Assembly (NCBI RefSeq): GCF_002900365.1
Contig: NZ_CP025979.1
Location: 2,914,001 to 2,978,000 of the forward strand
Reading direction: 5' to 3'
Origin: Escherichia marmotae
GTDB taxonomy: Bacteria; Pseudomonadota; Gammaproteobacteria; Enterobacterales; Enterobacteriaceae
Length of the DNA stretch: 64,000 bases
The first letter of the stretch is position 1. Each line of letters begins with the position of its first letter. Both the position numbers and the translations under genes were made by a program. Shown here piece by piece: positions 44,172-53,829 of this stretch. The notes beneath the pieces are model-generated. The model had not been told where the DNA came from and made no database searches. It worked only from the letters and a program-made list of their open reading frames with translations.

Positions 44172-45235
44172 TGCGGCAACCTCACCGCCAGGTCTTCAGG
44201 CCACGGAAGTTCTTCATTCACCCGCACCCACGCCACGCCCGGCAAGCCAGTTTTGACATATTCCAGATGCTGCTGGAGTAATTCCGGTGGGATACGCGCT
44301 TTGACGCGGAACATCAGTTTCAGCCGTTCATCGCTGGTTTCGACGGTTTTTGGCGTGAACTGGGCAACGCTGGCGACAAAGCTGATGGTCGCCGGAATAC
44401 GCAGATCTGGCGCGGCATCAAGGATCAGACGCGCTTCCCCGCCCAGTTTCAGCGTGCCAGCCTGTTCGGTTGGCAGGAAGAAGGTCATATAGACATCGCT
44501 CAGGTCGACCATATTCAGCACCCGACCGCCTGCCGCCAACACTTCACCAGGCTCAGCAACCCGATACTGCACACGTCCGTCGCGCGGGGCTTTCAGTTCA
44601 CTATCGTCGATATCTGCCGCGATACGCCGTTCAGTGGCTTGTGCGGCTTCGACACGCGTTTGCGCCTGAATGATATTGGTGCGTGCCGCTTCTATAGCGG
44701 CTTTAGAGGCAGAAACCTGGGCTTTTGCCGATTCCAGCGCAGCACGGGCGCTTTCGGCAGCGGCGCGGTCATCATCCAGTTGTTGCGCAGAAATAGCCCC
44801 ACTATGGGCGAGCGAGCGGGAACGGGTATGACGTTTGGCAACGGAGTCCAGTTCAGCCTGGCGTTGATTGACCAGCGACTGCGCGGCGCGAGTTTCACTT
44901 TGCCTCTGCTCCAGCAAGGCCCGGGCGGCAGCAACGGCGCTTTGTGCTTCTTTGATTTGTGCGATGGCTTCCAGCCGCTGCTCCTGCAACACGCGGGTAT
45001 CCATTTTCGCCAGCACTTCACCTTCGCGGACAAACTGGCCTTCTTTCACCAGAATAGTGTCGATACGCCCGGCGATTTTGCTGGCGATATCCACTTCCGT
45101 CGCTTCAATGCGCCCATTACTGACGGCAAAACCTTCCGGCACACCCGTCGGGCGCAACAACCACCATGCCACGACGGTAGCAACCGCCAGAACCCCGACA
45201 ACCCACCACGCCAGATGGCGTTTACTCTTATCCAT
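44168..45235 (-). CDS. yhiI: HlyD-family membrane fusion protein YhiI
   Basis: The 355-aa periplasmic adaptor has one N-terminal transmembrane anchor (about 9-27), the split lipoyl halves and a long alpha-hairpin rich in Ala/Gln/Glu (about 80-190) with heptad-like spacing, as in HlyD and YbhG. It presumably links the RbbA-YhhJ complex to an outer-membrane channel such as TolC. Overlaps rbbA by 4 bases. First gene of its operon. Confidence 0.94.
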   Translation of the reverse strand: MDKSKRHLAWWVVGVLAVATVVAWWLLRPTGVPEGFAVSNGRIEATEVDIASKIAGRIDTILVKEGQFVREGEVLAKMDTRVLQEQRLEAIAQIKEAQSAVAAARALLEQRQSETRAAQSLVNQRQAELDSVAKRHTRSRSLAHSGAISAQQLDDDRAAAESARAALESAKAQVSASKAAIEAARTNIIQAQTRVEAAQATERRIAADIDDSELKAPRDGRVQYRVAEPGEVLAAGGRVLNMVDLSDVYMTFFLPTEQAGTLKLGGEARLILDAAPDLRIPATISFVASVAQFTPKTVETSDERLKLMFRVKARIPPELLQQHLEYVKTGLPGVAWVRVNEELPWPEDLAVRLPQ

Positions 45236-45940
45236 AATCGATCCGCCATAATCCCTGTAAGCAAACGAAACGTGTTACAACTGCCACTGAACGACGTTCA
45301 GCGGATTCTTCCATCCGGGATAAGAAGGAAACGGCATATGCGGCCAGGGCGCTGCAAGATGAGCACCAACGGGGAAGGCTTAGTGAAAACGGGTAGTAAT
45401 GTTGTCATCATCAGCATTCCTGGCCGTAAATGAAACACGCATACTCATAATTGAAATCAATTAAATACTAACAGTTATATTCATGTTGTCTATTTGATTA
45501 TTATCAGCTTGTGATACACCACGATGTTCTACATTTCGATTACGTTCTTAACCAAAAATCCTTTTTACAGGTTCTCAGGTTGTGCGACATAAATTTTCAC
45601 AACAGGAAATAACGTAACTATCACACAGAGTTATTATCCCCTTGAGTACGAATATTTCCCGAATGTGAATACGTTTTTTACGAAAAGGTGATGAATGAGA
45701 AAAGACTGCACCTTACGCAACGATGAAAATAAGAAAAATATATTAATTCAGAATTCATCGTAGGATAAATATTTAATTACCAGCTTTAATCCATCTCTAA
45801 AAGCCGATACTTACAACAATAAATCCAGCTATAGTAAAGTCACTTTTTACAATTAGTGGTATCTCATTGTTATATTTAACTAGCTGAAAATACTACTTAT
45901 ACGTTTTCTGATATTAGCAGAAAAACATATGGAGATAGAG
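45236..45940. other. AT-rich gap between yhiI and yhiM
   Basis: No ORF, REP or RNA gene is supported in this 705-base stretch. It is AT-rich, rising toward yhiM. In K-12 this position carries yhiJ, yhiK and yhiL, to my recall; none is present here. It should hold the divergent promoters of yhiI and yhiM. Confidence 0.6.
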
Positions 45941-46993
45941 ATGAATATCTATATTGGATGGTTATTTAAATTAATCCCTTTGCTAATGGGGGTAATATGC
46001 ATCGCATTAGGTGAGTTTGTATTAGCAGGTTCTGGACAAAGTGAATACTTCGTTGCAGGGCATGTTCTGATTTCTCTCTCTGCAATATGTCTGGCATTGT
46101 TCACTACCGCATTTATTATTATCTCTCAGTTAAATCATGGCGTGAATAAACTCTACAACACATTATTCCCTGTTATTGGTTATGCTGGCTCCATTGCAAC
46201 TATGATTTGGGGATGGTCATTTCTGGCCAGCGATAATGTGATGGCAGATGAATTTGTCGCCGGGCATGTGATTTTCGGTGTTGGCATGATTGCCGCCTGC
46301 GTATCAACCGTGGCGGCCTCTTCCGGGCATTTTCTGCTGATCCCGAAAAACGCAGCGGGTAGTAAGAGTGATGGAACACCATTGCAGGCGTATTCTTCAA
46401 CTATCGGTAATTACTTAATTGCTATCCCCGTTCTGCTCACTCTCTTCGGTTTTATTTGGTCAATAGTGCTGTTACGCAGCGCAAATATCACACCACATTA
46501 TGTTGCAGGCCATGTGCTCCTGGGGCTAACAGCAATTTGCGCTTGTCTTATTGGTCTGGTTGCTACCATCATCCATCAAACGCGGAATACGTTCTCAGCG
46601 AAAGAACATTGGCTCTGGTGTTATTAGGTTATTTTACTCGGTTCACTTACCGTTATTCAGGGCATCTACGTATTAATCAGTTCAGATGAAAATGCCCGTC
46701 TGGCTCCGGGTATTATTCTCATTTGTCTGGGGATGATCTGCTACAGTATTTTCTCCAAAGTGTGGTTGCTGGCGCTGGTCTGGAGACGCGCCTGTTCGTT
46801 AACCAACAGAATACCCATGATACCCGTATTTACCTGTCTGTTTTGCCTGTTCCTCGCGGCATTCCTTGCAGAGATTGCGCAAACCGATATGGTTTACTTT
46901 ATTCCCTCGCGGGTTCTGGTTGGCTTAGGTGCAGTGTGTTTTACGCTATTTTCAATCGTTTCTATATTAGAAGCAGGGTCTGCAAAAAAATAA
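45941..46993 (+). pseudogene. yhiM: yhiM, inner-membrane acid-survival protein, amber-interrupted
   Basis: From ATG 45941 the frame encodes a 10-helix-type hydrophobic protein of exactly the usual 350-residue length, except for an in-frame TAG at 46625-46627. It falls in Trp-Leu-Trp-Cys-Tyr-TAG-Val-Ile-Leu-Leu-Gly-Ser, where K-12 has Trp (TGG). The frame continues without shift to TAA at 46991-46993. So a single G-to-A change splits the gene into about 228 and 121 codons. Repeats of Tyr-Phe-Val-Ala-Gly-His-Val, Glu-Phe-Val-Ala-Gly-His-Val and His-Tyr-Val-Ala-Gly-His-Val show internal duplication. YhiM has been linked to acid and low-temperature survival. Confidence 0.9.
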
Positions 46994-47005
46994 TAGAAAA
47001 GACTT

Positions 47006-47032
47006 CAGATAAGACGCTGAGCGTCTTATCTG
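47006..47032 (+). terminator. Hairpin downstream of yhiM
   Basis: CAGATAAGACGC (47006-47017) and GCGTCTTATCTG (47021-47032) make a perfect 12-bp stem with a 3-base loop between yhiM and convergent yhiN. Confidence 0.75.
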
Positions 47033-47092
47033 GGCTTTATTCAGGTTGATTCCCCCTGATTTCACTGCGAAAACGAGGGGGTACTTTACGTC

Positions 47093-48286
47093 TTATTCTG
47101 CCGCCAAATCCTGCGCACAAGCCCACGCGCTGGACCACGCCCACTGGAAGTTATAGCCTCCCAGCCAGCCTGTGACGTCCATCACTTCACCAATAAAGTA
47201 CAGCCCAGACACTTTGCGCGCTTCCATCGTCCGTGATGAGAGTTCATTGGTGTCCACGCCGCCGAGAGTCACTTCGGCGGTGCGATAGCCTTCGGTGCCG
47301 TTGGGTTGTACGCGCCACTCGGTCAATGTGGTAATCAGCGCCTGTTGGTCACGCACGTTGAGCTGTTTTAGCGGGACGTCCGGGATTTGCCCAAGTTGTT
47401 GCAACCGTTCAACCAACCGTTTCGGCAGATGAACCGCCAACGTGTTCTTCAGGCTCTGATTCGGATGTGCACTGCGCTGCTCGTTAAGGAAGGCTTCCAG
47501 GTCGACATCCGGTAGCAGATTGATGCTGACAAATTCACCCGGTTGCCAGTAGCTGGATATCTGCAACACCGCCGGACCTGATAAGCCACGATGCGTGAAG
47601 AGTAAATTTTCACGGAACACCGTGCCGTTTTCAGCGGTGATCACTGAAGGTACTGCAACGCCTGCCAGCACCTGTAACTCTTCCAGCAACGGTTTATGCA
47701 GTGTGAATGGCACCAGACCAGCGCGCGTCGGCAACACGTTGAGGCCAAATTGTTCGGCAATCTTATAACCGAACGGCGACGCGCCCAGACCCGGCATCGA
47801 GAGGCCTCCAGTCGCAATGACCAGTTTATCGCAGCCGACGGTCATACCATTCAGTTCAAGCGTAAAACCCGTTTCATCCTTTGCCACACTCAGCACTTCG
47901 CTACGCAATCTGAAGGTCACATTACCCTTCTCACACTCTGCCACCAGCATGTCAACAATCTGCTGTGCGGAGTCATCGCAAAAGAGTTGCCCTAACGTTT
48001 TCTCGTGCCAGGCGATGCCGTGTTTATTGACCAGATCAATAAAATCCCACTGCGTAAATCGGGCGAGGGCAGACTTACAAAAATGCGGATTCTGGCTCAG
48101 ATAGGCACCAGGCTCGACATAAAGGTTGGTAAAGTTGCAGCGCCCACCACCAGACATGAGGATTTTGCGCCCCGGTTTTTTACCATTATCGATCAGCAAA
48201 ACTCTGCGCCCTGCCTGACCTGCCAGCGCAGAACAGAACATACCAGCCGCACCAGCGCCTATAATAATGGCATCAAACCTTTCCAC
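47093..48286 (-). CDS. yhiN: YhiN, HI0933-family flavoprotein (predicted oxidoreductase)
   Basis: The 397-aa protein has the FAD dinucleotide fold Ile-Ile-Gly-Ala-Gly-Ala-Ala-Gly-Met at about 8-16. The family block Lys-Pro-Gly-Arg-Lys-Ile-Leu-Met-Ser-Gly-Gly-Gly-Arg-Cys-Asn-Phe-Thr-Asn lies near 37-54. The second FAD motif Ala-Thr-Gly-Gly-Leu-Ser is near 158. The C-terminus (Asp-Leu-Ala-Ala-Glu) is a few residues shorter than in K-12 as I recall it. Substrate unknown. Confidence 0.9.
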   Translation of the reverse strand: MERFDAIIIGAGAAGMFCSALAGQAGRRVLLIDNGKKPGRKILMSGGGRCNFTNLYVEPGAYLSQNPHFCKSALARFTQWDFIDLVNKHGIAWHEKTLGQLFCDDSAQQIVDMLVAECEKGNVTFRLRSEVLSVAKDETGFTLELNGMTVGCDKLVIATGGLSMPGLGASPFGYKIAEQFGLNVLPTRAGLVPFTLHKPLLEELQVLAGVAVPSVITAENGTVFRENLLFTHRGLSGPAVLQISSYWQPGEFVSINLLPDVDLEAFLNEQRSAHPNQSLKNTLAVHLPKRLVERLQQLGQIPDVPLKQLNVRDQQALITTLTEWRVQPNGTEGYRTAEVTLGGVDTNELSSRTMEARKVSGLYFIGEVMDVTGWLGGYNFQWAWSSAWACAQDLAAE

Positions 48287-48516
48287 GTTGCGCTCCTCTT
48301 AGAAAAAATGGGCGTGAATTGTAAAGATTCCTCAGTGGCCGCACCAGCATCAATATTACTTAGGGGAAGTATTTATATGAATTATATAAGATAATTATTT
48401 TTTGAGTGAAATTCATACAGGAGGCAAATCAAAAAAATCTATATTTCACTTTGCCCGCACCGCGAAAGTCACTGATAATGCGCCGCGTTCATGTCCTCAA
48501 AATGGCGTAACGTCCT

Positions 48517-50016
48517 ATGCTACATTTGTTTGCTGGCCTGGATTTGCATACCGGGCTGTTATTATTGCTTGCACTGGCTTTTGTGCTGTTCTACGAAGCC
48601 ATCAATGGTTTCCATGACACCGCCAACGCCGTGGCAACTGTCATCTATACCCGCGCGATGCGTTCTCAGCTCGCAGTGGTTATGGCGGCAGTGTTCAACT
48701 TCCTGGGTGTTTTGCTGGGTGGTCTTAGTGTTGCCTATGCCATTGTGCATATGCTGCCGACAGATCTGCTGCTTAATATGGGATCGTCTCATGGCCTTGC
48801 TATGGTGTTCTCTATGTTGCTGGCGGCGATTATCTGGAACCTTGGTACGTGGTACTTTGGTTTGCCTGCATCCAGCTCCCATACGCTGATTGGCGCGATT
48901 ATCGGTATTGGTTTAACCAATGCGTTGATGACCGGTACGTCAGTGGTGGATGCACTCAATATCCCGAAAGTATTAAGTATTTTCGCATCTCTGATCGTTT
49001 CCCCTATTGTCGGCCTGGTGTTTGCTGGTGGTCTGATTTTCTTGCTGCGTCGCTACTGGAGCGGCACCAAGAAACGCGCCCGTATCCACCTAACCCCAGC
49101 GGAGCGTGAAAAGAAAGACGGTAAGAAAAAGCCGCCGTTCTGGACACGTATCGCACTGATCCTTTCTGCTGTCGGCGTGGCGTTTTCTCACGGAGCGAAC
49201 GATGGTCAGAAAGGCATTGGTCTGGTTATGCTGGTACTGATTGGCGTCGCACCAGCAGGCTTCGTGGTTAATATGAATGCCACAGGTTACGAAATCACTC
49301 GTACCCGCGATGCTATCAACAACGTGGAAGCTTACTTTGAGCAACACCCTGCGCTGCTCAAACAGGCGACCGGTGCTGATCAGTTAGTGCCGACTCCGGA
49401 AGCAGGCGCAACACAGCCTGCGGAGTTCCATTGCCATCCGTCGAATACCATTAACGCGCTCAACCGCCTGAAGGGCATGTTGACCGCCGATGTGGAAAGC
49501 TACGACAAGCTGTCGCTTGACCAGCGTAGCCAGATGCGCCGCATTATGCTGTGCGTTTCTGACACTATCGACAAAGTGGTGAAAATGCCTGGCGTCACTG
49601 CGGATGATCAGCGTCTGTTGAAGAAATTGAAGTCCGATATGCTTAGCACCATCGAGTATGCTCCGGTATGGATCATCATGGCGGTCGCGCTGGCGTTAGG
49701 TATCGGGACGATGATTGGCTGGCGTCGTGTGGCGACGACTATCGGTGAGAAAATCGGTAAGAAAGGCATGACCTACGCTCAGGGGATGTCTGCCCAGATG
49801 ACGGCGGCGGTGTCTATCGGTCTGGCGAGTTATACCGGGATGCCTGTTTCCACCACTCACGTACTCTCCTCTTCCGTAGCGGGGACGATGGTCGTTGATG
49901 GCGGTGGCTTGCAGCGTAAAACGGTAACCAGCATTCTGATGGCCTGGGTGTTTACCCTCCCGGCTGCAGTGCTGCTCTCCGGCGGGTTGTACTGGATCTC
50001 TTTGCAGTTCCTGTAA
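48517..50016 (+). CDS. pitA: Low-affinity phosphate/metal-phosphate transporter PitA
   Basis: The 499-aa inner-membrane symporter is of the PiT family. Both signature repeats are visible: Gly-Phe-His-Asp-Thr-Ala-Asn-Ala-Val-Ala (about 31-40) and Ser-His-Gly-Ala-Asn-Asp-Gly-Gln-Lys-Gly (about 225-234). A cytoplasmic loop of about 130 residues separates the halves. It takes up metal-phosphate complexes with protons. Followed by a strong terminator. Confidence 0.97.
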   Translation: MLHLFAGLDLHTGLLLLLALAFVLFYEAINGFHDTANAVATVIYTRAMRSQLAVVMAAVFNFLGVLLGGLSVAYAIVHMLPTDLLLNMGSSHGLAMVFSMLLAAIIWNLGTWYFGLPASSSHTLIGAIIGIGLTNALMTGTSVVDALNIPKVLSIFASLIVSPIVGLVFAGGLIFLLRRYWSGTKKRARIHLTPAEREKKDGKKKPPFWTRIALILSAVGVAFSHGANDGQKGIGLVMLVLIGVAPAGFVVNMNATGYEITRTRDAINNVEAYFEQHPALLKQATGADQLVPTPEAGATQPAEFHCHPSNTINALNRLKGMLTADVESYDKLSLDQRSQMRRIMLCVSDTIDKVVKMPGVTADDQRLLKKLKSDMLSTIEYAPVWIIMAVALALGIGTMIGWRRVATTIGEKIGKKGMTYAQGMSAQMTAAVSIGLASYTGMPVSTTHVLSSSVAGTMVVDGGGLQRKTVTSILMAWVFTLPAAVLLSGGLYWISLQFL

Positions 50017-50032
50017 TCGCACGCATAAAAAC

Positions 50033-50064
50033 GAGCGGGTCAGTTTTCTGGCCCGCTTTTTTTA
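50033..50064 (+). terminator. pitA terminator
   Basis: AGCGGGTCAG and CTGGCCCGCT pair with one G-T mismatch around a TTTT loop, followed by a run of seven T ending at 50063. Confidence 0.88.
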
Positions 50065-50083
50065 TGCCTTATTGCCGTGGTAC

Positions 50084-50419
50084 TTAATGCCAAATCATCA
50101 ATGCAATCAGGCTTATCACCACCAGACCACACAATGCGCTGGTCAGGATAAACTGCCGACGCACACGCTCGCAGCGACGAATAAACTCATCATCGTGATG
50201 ATCACGATACCTCTGAGCATAGATATACCAAACGAGACGAACCTGTTTGTTGGGTTGGCCATGTGAGGTAAAAAAGCCCCCTCCATCAACATATTGATAG
50301 AGCAATGGATCGCAATTACGCAGTACCACTAACAACGCGCGTAGTGATGAGAAATAGCGCGCCATGTTAACAATGCAAACGACACATAAAGCCCAAAATA
50401 ATGCGACGGTGCTTATCAT
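50084..50419 (-). CDS. uspB: Universal stress protein B (UspB)
   Basis: The 111-aa inner-membrane protein has two predicted transmembrane helices, at the N-terminus and C-terminus, flanking a basic central region. It is induced by sigma-S in stationary phase and aids ethanol resistance. Divergent from uspA. Confidence 0.95.
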   Translation of the reverse strand: MISTVALFWALCVVCIVNMARYFSSLRALLVVLRNCDPLLYQYVDGGGFFTSHGQPNKQVRLVWYIYAQRYRDHHDDEFIRRCERVRRQFILTSALCGLVVISLIALMIWH

Positions 50420-50809
50420 ACCTCCTCCCCGGCGACCTGCCCACGGAGTTCCACCCCGGGGCTACCGCTCCCGATACGCTGCCAATCAGTTAACACCAGG
50501 TCCTGGAGAAACCGCTTTTGTCGTAACGAACATCCGAGCGGCTCTATAGATAGTGTAGGAGATCAGGTTGTTTTTTTTCCATAAGGTTAACCACTATCAA
50601 TATATTCATGTCGAAAATTTGATTATCTGATTGGTAAGCAAGGCGGATTGACGGATCATCCAGGTCGCTATAAGGTAAGGATGGTCTTAACACTGAATCT
50701 TTACGGCTGGGTTAGCCCCGCGCACGTAGTTCGCAGGACGCGGGTGACGTAACGGCACAAGAAACGCTAGCTGGCCAGTCATCGACAACTTTATGGAAGG
50801 AGTAACACT
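50420..50809. other. uspB-uspA divergent regulatory region
   Basis: The 390-base gap contains the promoters of both genes and no ORF. A candidate uspA promoter is TTGACG (50648-50653) with TATAAG (50669-50674), a short 15-base spacing. I see no repeat element here. Confidence 0.5.
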
Positions 50810-51244
50810 ATGGCTTATAAACACATTCTCATCGCGGTCGATCTCTCCCCTGAAAGCAAAGTTCTGGTAGAGAAAGCGGTCTCTATGGCCCGCCCCTACA
50901 ATGCGAAGGTTTCTCTGATCCACGTAGATGTAAACTACTCTGACCTATACACCGGACTTATTGATGTAAATCTGGGTGATATGCAGAAACGCATTTCCGA
51001 AGAGACTCATCACGCGCTGACTGAGCTTTCCACTAACGCAGGCTACCCAATTACTGAAACTCTGAGCGGCAGCGGCGATCTGGGTCAGGTTCTGGTTGAT
51101 GCGATCAAGAAATACGATATGGATCTGGTGGTTTGTGGTCATCACCAGGACTTCTGGAGCAAACTGATGTCTTCCGCACGCCAGCTAATCAACACCGTTC
51201 ACGTTGATATGCTGATTGTTCCACTGCGTGACGAAGAAGAATAA
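50810..51244 (+). CDS. uspA: Universal stress protein A
   Basis: The 144-aa cytoplasmic protein is the founding Usp-fold member. It starts [13 protein letters not shown] after AAGGAGTAA. It lacks the Gly-x2-Gly-x9-Gly-Ser/Thr ATP loop, as expected for the UspA class that does not bind ATP. Made on growth arrest; ppGpp and FadR inputs are known. Confidence 0.97.
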
Positions 51245-51266
51245 TCATTCCCCTCTACTTGCTCCT

Positions 51267-51299
51267 GAACGCCCGCTCATGCGGGCGTTCTGCTTTTTG
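51267..51299 (+). terminator. uspA terminator
   Basis: GAACGCCCGC (51267-51276) and GCGGGCGTTC (51281-51290) form a perfect 10-bp stem with loop TCAT, followed by TGCTTTTTG. Confidence 0.9.
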
Positions 51300-51552
51300 T
51301 TTTGAGCCGATGTTAATCTGCAGTCAGAAAGCTCACTGCGTAGCGAGCAATTCAAATTTACACCCCATAAAAAAGCATGTAACGCCATTACACATAAAAA
51401 CATCAGCATGATTGGCTGATTATTTTTGCTGTGATAGTGCATTAATGCATTCATTACATCAATATTAAGAATTTTAGACGCGTGTAAAATCTTTCGCGCG
51501 CAATCACTTACGCGTTCATACTTTTCAGGACGGTATTGGAAGGTTAATAAAT
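51300..51552. other. uspA-dtpB gap
   Basis: After the uspA terminator there is about 250 bases with no ORF or repeat. It should carry the dtpB promoter; I cannot identify it with confidence. Confidence 0.5.
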
Positions 51553-53022
51553 ATGAATACAACAACACCCACTGGGATGCTGCAGCAACCTCGCCCATTT
51601 TTTATGATCTTTTTTGTCGAATTATGGGAACGATTCGGCTACTACGGCGTGCAAGGCGTGCTGGCGGTTTTCTTCGTTAAACAGCTCGGATTTTCACAAG
51701 AGCAAGCCTTTGTCACCTTTGGTGCCTTTGCGGCGCTGGTCTATGGCCTTATCTCGATCGGCGGTTATGTTGGCGACCATCTATTGGGAACCAAACGCAC
51801 CATTGTTCTCGGGGCAATTGTGCTGGCGATTGGCTACTTTATGACCGGGATGTCGTTACTCAAACCTGACCTGATCTTCATCGCGCTGGGGACTATCGCC
51901 GTCGGCAACGGCTTGTTTAAAGCCAACCCTGCCAGCTTGCTTTCTAAGTGCTATCCGCCAAAAGATCCGCGGCTCGATGGCGCTTTCACCCTGTTTTACA
52001 TGTCAATCAACATCGGCTCGTTGATAGCATTATCGCTGGCACCAGTTATCGCTGACAGATTTGGTTATTCCGTCACCTATAATCTGTGCGGTGCGGGGTT
52101 AATTGTCGCGTTACTGGTCTACATCGCCTGTCGTGGAATGGTAAAAGATATTGGTTCTGCGCCAGACTTTCGATCAATGAGCTTCAGCAAACTGTTGTAC
52201 GTGTTGATTGGCAGCGTGGTGATGATCTTCGTCTGCGCATGGCTGATGCACAACGTGGAAGTTGCCAACCTGGTGCTGATAGTCCTCTCCATCGTCGTCA
52301 CCATTATTTTCTTCCGTCAGGCATTCAAGCTGGATAAAACCGGGCGCAACAAGATGTTTGTCGCCTTTGTGCTGATGCTCGAAGCGGTGGTGTTTTACAT
52401 CCTCTACGCCCAGATGCCAACATCACTGAACTTCTTTGCCATCAACAACGTGCATCATGAAATCCTCGGCTTTTCCATCAACCCGGTCAGCTTCCAGGCG
52501 CTCAATCCGTTCTGGGTGGTCATTGCCAGCCCGGTACTGGCGACTATCTATACCCGTCTGGGCAGCAAAGGCAAAGATCTCTCGATGCCGATGAAATTCA
52601 CCCTTGGCATGTTTATGTGTTCATTGGGTTTTCTGACTGCCGCCGCTGCGGGGATGTGGTTTGCTGATGCCCAGGGACTGACATCGCCGTGGTTTATCGT
52701 CCTGGTTTACTTGTTCCAGAGCCTGGGTGAACTGTTTATTAGCGCCCTGGGTCTGGCGATGATTGCTGCGCTGGTGCCGCAGCATTTGATGGGATTTATT
52801 CTCGGGATGTGGTTCCTGACGCAGGCAGCCGCATTCTTGCTGGGCGGCTATGTAGCGACATTTACCGCCGTGCCGGACAACATTACCGATCCGCTACAGA
52901 CATTACCGGTCTACATCGATGTGTTTAGCAAAATTGGTCTGGTCACGCTGGGCGTTGCGGTGGTAATGCTGCTGATGGTGCCGTGGCTGAAACGGATGAT
53001 TGAGACGCCAGAAAGCAATTAA
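51553..53022 (+). CDS. dtpB: Proton-dependent di/tripeptide transporter DtpB
   Basis: The 489-aa POT/PTR-family symporter has about 14 transmembrane helices. The proton-coupling signature Glu23-Leu-Trp-Glu26-Arg27-Phe-Gly-Tyr-Tyr is in helix 1, and Gly-Asn-Gly-Leu-Phe-Lys-Ala-Asn-Pro in helix 4. Known earlier as yhiP. Monocistronic, with a terminator shared with rsmJ. Confidence 0.96.
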   Translation: MNTTTPTGMLQQPRPFFMIFFVELWERFGYYGVQGVLAVFFVKQLGFSQEQAFVTFGAFAALVYGLISIGGYVGDHLLGTKRTIVLGAIVLAIGYFMTGMSLLKPDLIFIALGTIAVGNGLFKANPASLLSKCYPPKDPRLDGAFTLFYMSINIGSLIALSLAPVIADRFGYSVTYNLCGAGLIVALLVYIACRGMVKDIGSAPDFRSMSFSKLLYVLIGSVVMIFVCAWLMHNVEVANLVLIVLSIVVTIIFFRQAFKLDKTGRNKMFVAFVLMLEAVVFYILYAQMPTSLNFFAINNVHHEILGFSINPVSFQALNPFWVVIASPVLATIYTRLGSKGKDLSMPMKFTLGMFMCSLGFLTAAAAGMWFADAQGLTSPWFIVLVYLFQSLGELFISALGLAMIAALVPQHLMGFILGMWFLTQAAAFLLGGYVATFTAVPDNITDPLQTLPVYIDVFSKIGLVTLGVAVVMLLMVPWLKRMIETPESN

Positions 53023-53035
53023 TTTTTCCTGCAGC

Positions 53036-53070
53036 AAACCGGGTAGCAGTAACGCTACCCGGTTTACTTT
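53036..53070. terminator. Bidirectional terminator dtpB/rsmJ
   Basis: AAACCGGGTAGC (53036-53047) and GCTACCCGGTTT (53054-53065) form a perfect 12-bp stem with a 6-base loop between the convergent genes. Confidence 0.88.
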
Positions 53071-53822
53071 TACGCTGGTGTCCCGGCATAAATATCAAAG
53101 CGATGCCCTTTGGTAACGACCGCGTTAGGCGTGGCGACATTCGCCAGCGGCGGGGCGTAGTCCGGCCGTTTGACCACCACGCGTTTTGTCGCTAACTGGC
53201 GAGCAGGCTCCAGCAACCCATCCGCATCGAGATCCGGCCCAACCAGCGACTGAAACACGCGCATCTCTTTTTTCACTAACGCACTTTTCTGCTTATGCGG
53301 GAACATCGGGTCGAGATAGACCACCTGTGGGCGCGGGGTAATATCGGTCAGCGCCGTCAGGCTGGAGGCGTGAATTAACTGCAAACGTTCCTGTAACCAG
53401 CCGCCGATTTCCGCATCGGCATAGCCACGCGCCAGGCCATCATCGAGCAGCGCGGCAACCACCGGATTACGCTCCAGCATCCGCACGCGGCAGCCCACCG
53501 AAGCCAGCACAAAGGCATCGCGCCCCAAACCTGCAGTGGCATCGACTACATCCGGCAGATAATCACCCTTAATGCCCACCGCTTTTGCTACCGCCTCACC
53601 GCGTCCGCCGCCGAATCTGCGTCGGTGTGCCATCGCTCCACCAACAAAATCAACAAAAATACCGCCAAGTTTCGGCTCATCGCGCTTGCGCAGTTCCAGA
53701 TGCTCCGGCGTTAACACTAAGGCCATCAGGTTGTCTTCATCGTGCTCCAGCCCCCAGCGGGTCGCCAGAACAGATAAGGCACCGTCTCCGGTGCCCGATT
53801 CATCAATTAAGCAGATTTTCAC
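53070..53822 (-). CDS. rsmJ: 16S rRNA m2G1516 methyltransferase RsmJ
   Basis: The 250-aa SAM-dependent enzyme starts at GTG 53822 (Val-Lys-Ile-Cys-Leu-Ile-Asp), 7 bases after the prlC stop; this gives the family length. The frame is open well into prlC but that is out-of-gene. SAM motif Val-Val-Asp-Ala-Thr-Ala-Gly-Leu-Gly-Arg-Asp is near 108-118, and Tyr-Leu-Asp-Pro-Met-Phe-Pro near 186. Known earlier as yhiQ. Confidence 0.95.
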   Translation of the reverse strand: MKICLIDESGTGDGALSVLATRWGLEHDEDNLMALVLTPEHLELRKRDEPKLGGIFVDFVGGAMAHRRRFGGGRGEAVAKAVGIKGDYLPDVVDATAGLGRDAFVLASVGCRVRMLERNPVVAALLDDGLARGYADAEIGGWLQERLQLIHASSLTALTDITPRPQVVYLDPMFPHKQKSALVKKEMRVFQSLVGPDLDADGLLEPARQLATKRVVVKRPDYAPPLANVATPNAVVTKGHRFDIYAGTPA

Positions 53823-53829
53823 TGACTGA

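Noticed and set aside
45929..45940. Upstream ATG for yhiM at 45929
   Set aside because: It adds only Met-Glu-Ile-Glu, and GGAGATAGAG there serves as the ribosome-binding site for the ATG at 45941.
46723..47049. 108-aa plus-strand ORF in the yhiM 3' part
   Set aside because: It is out of frame with the conserved yhiM reading frame, which remains open to 46993.
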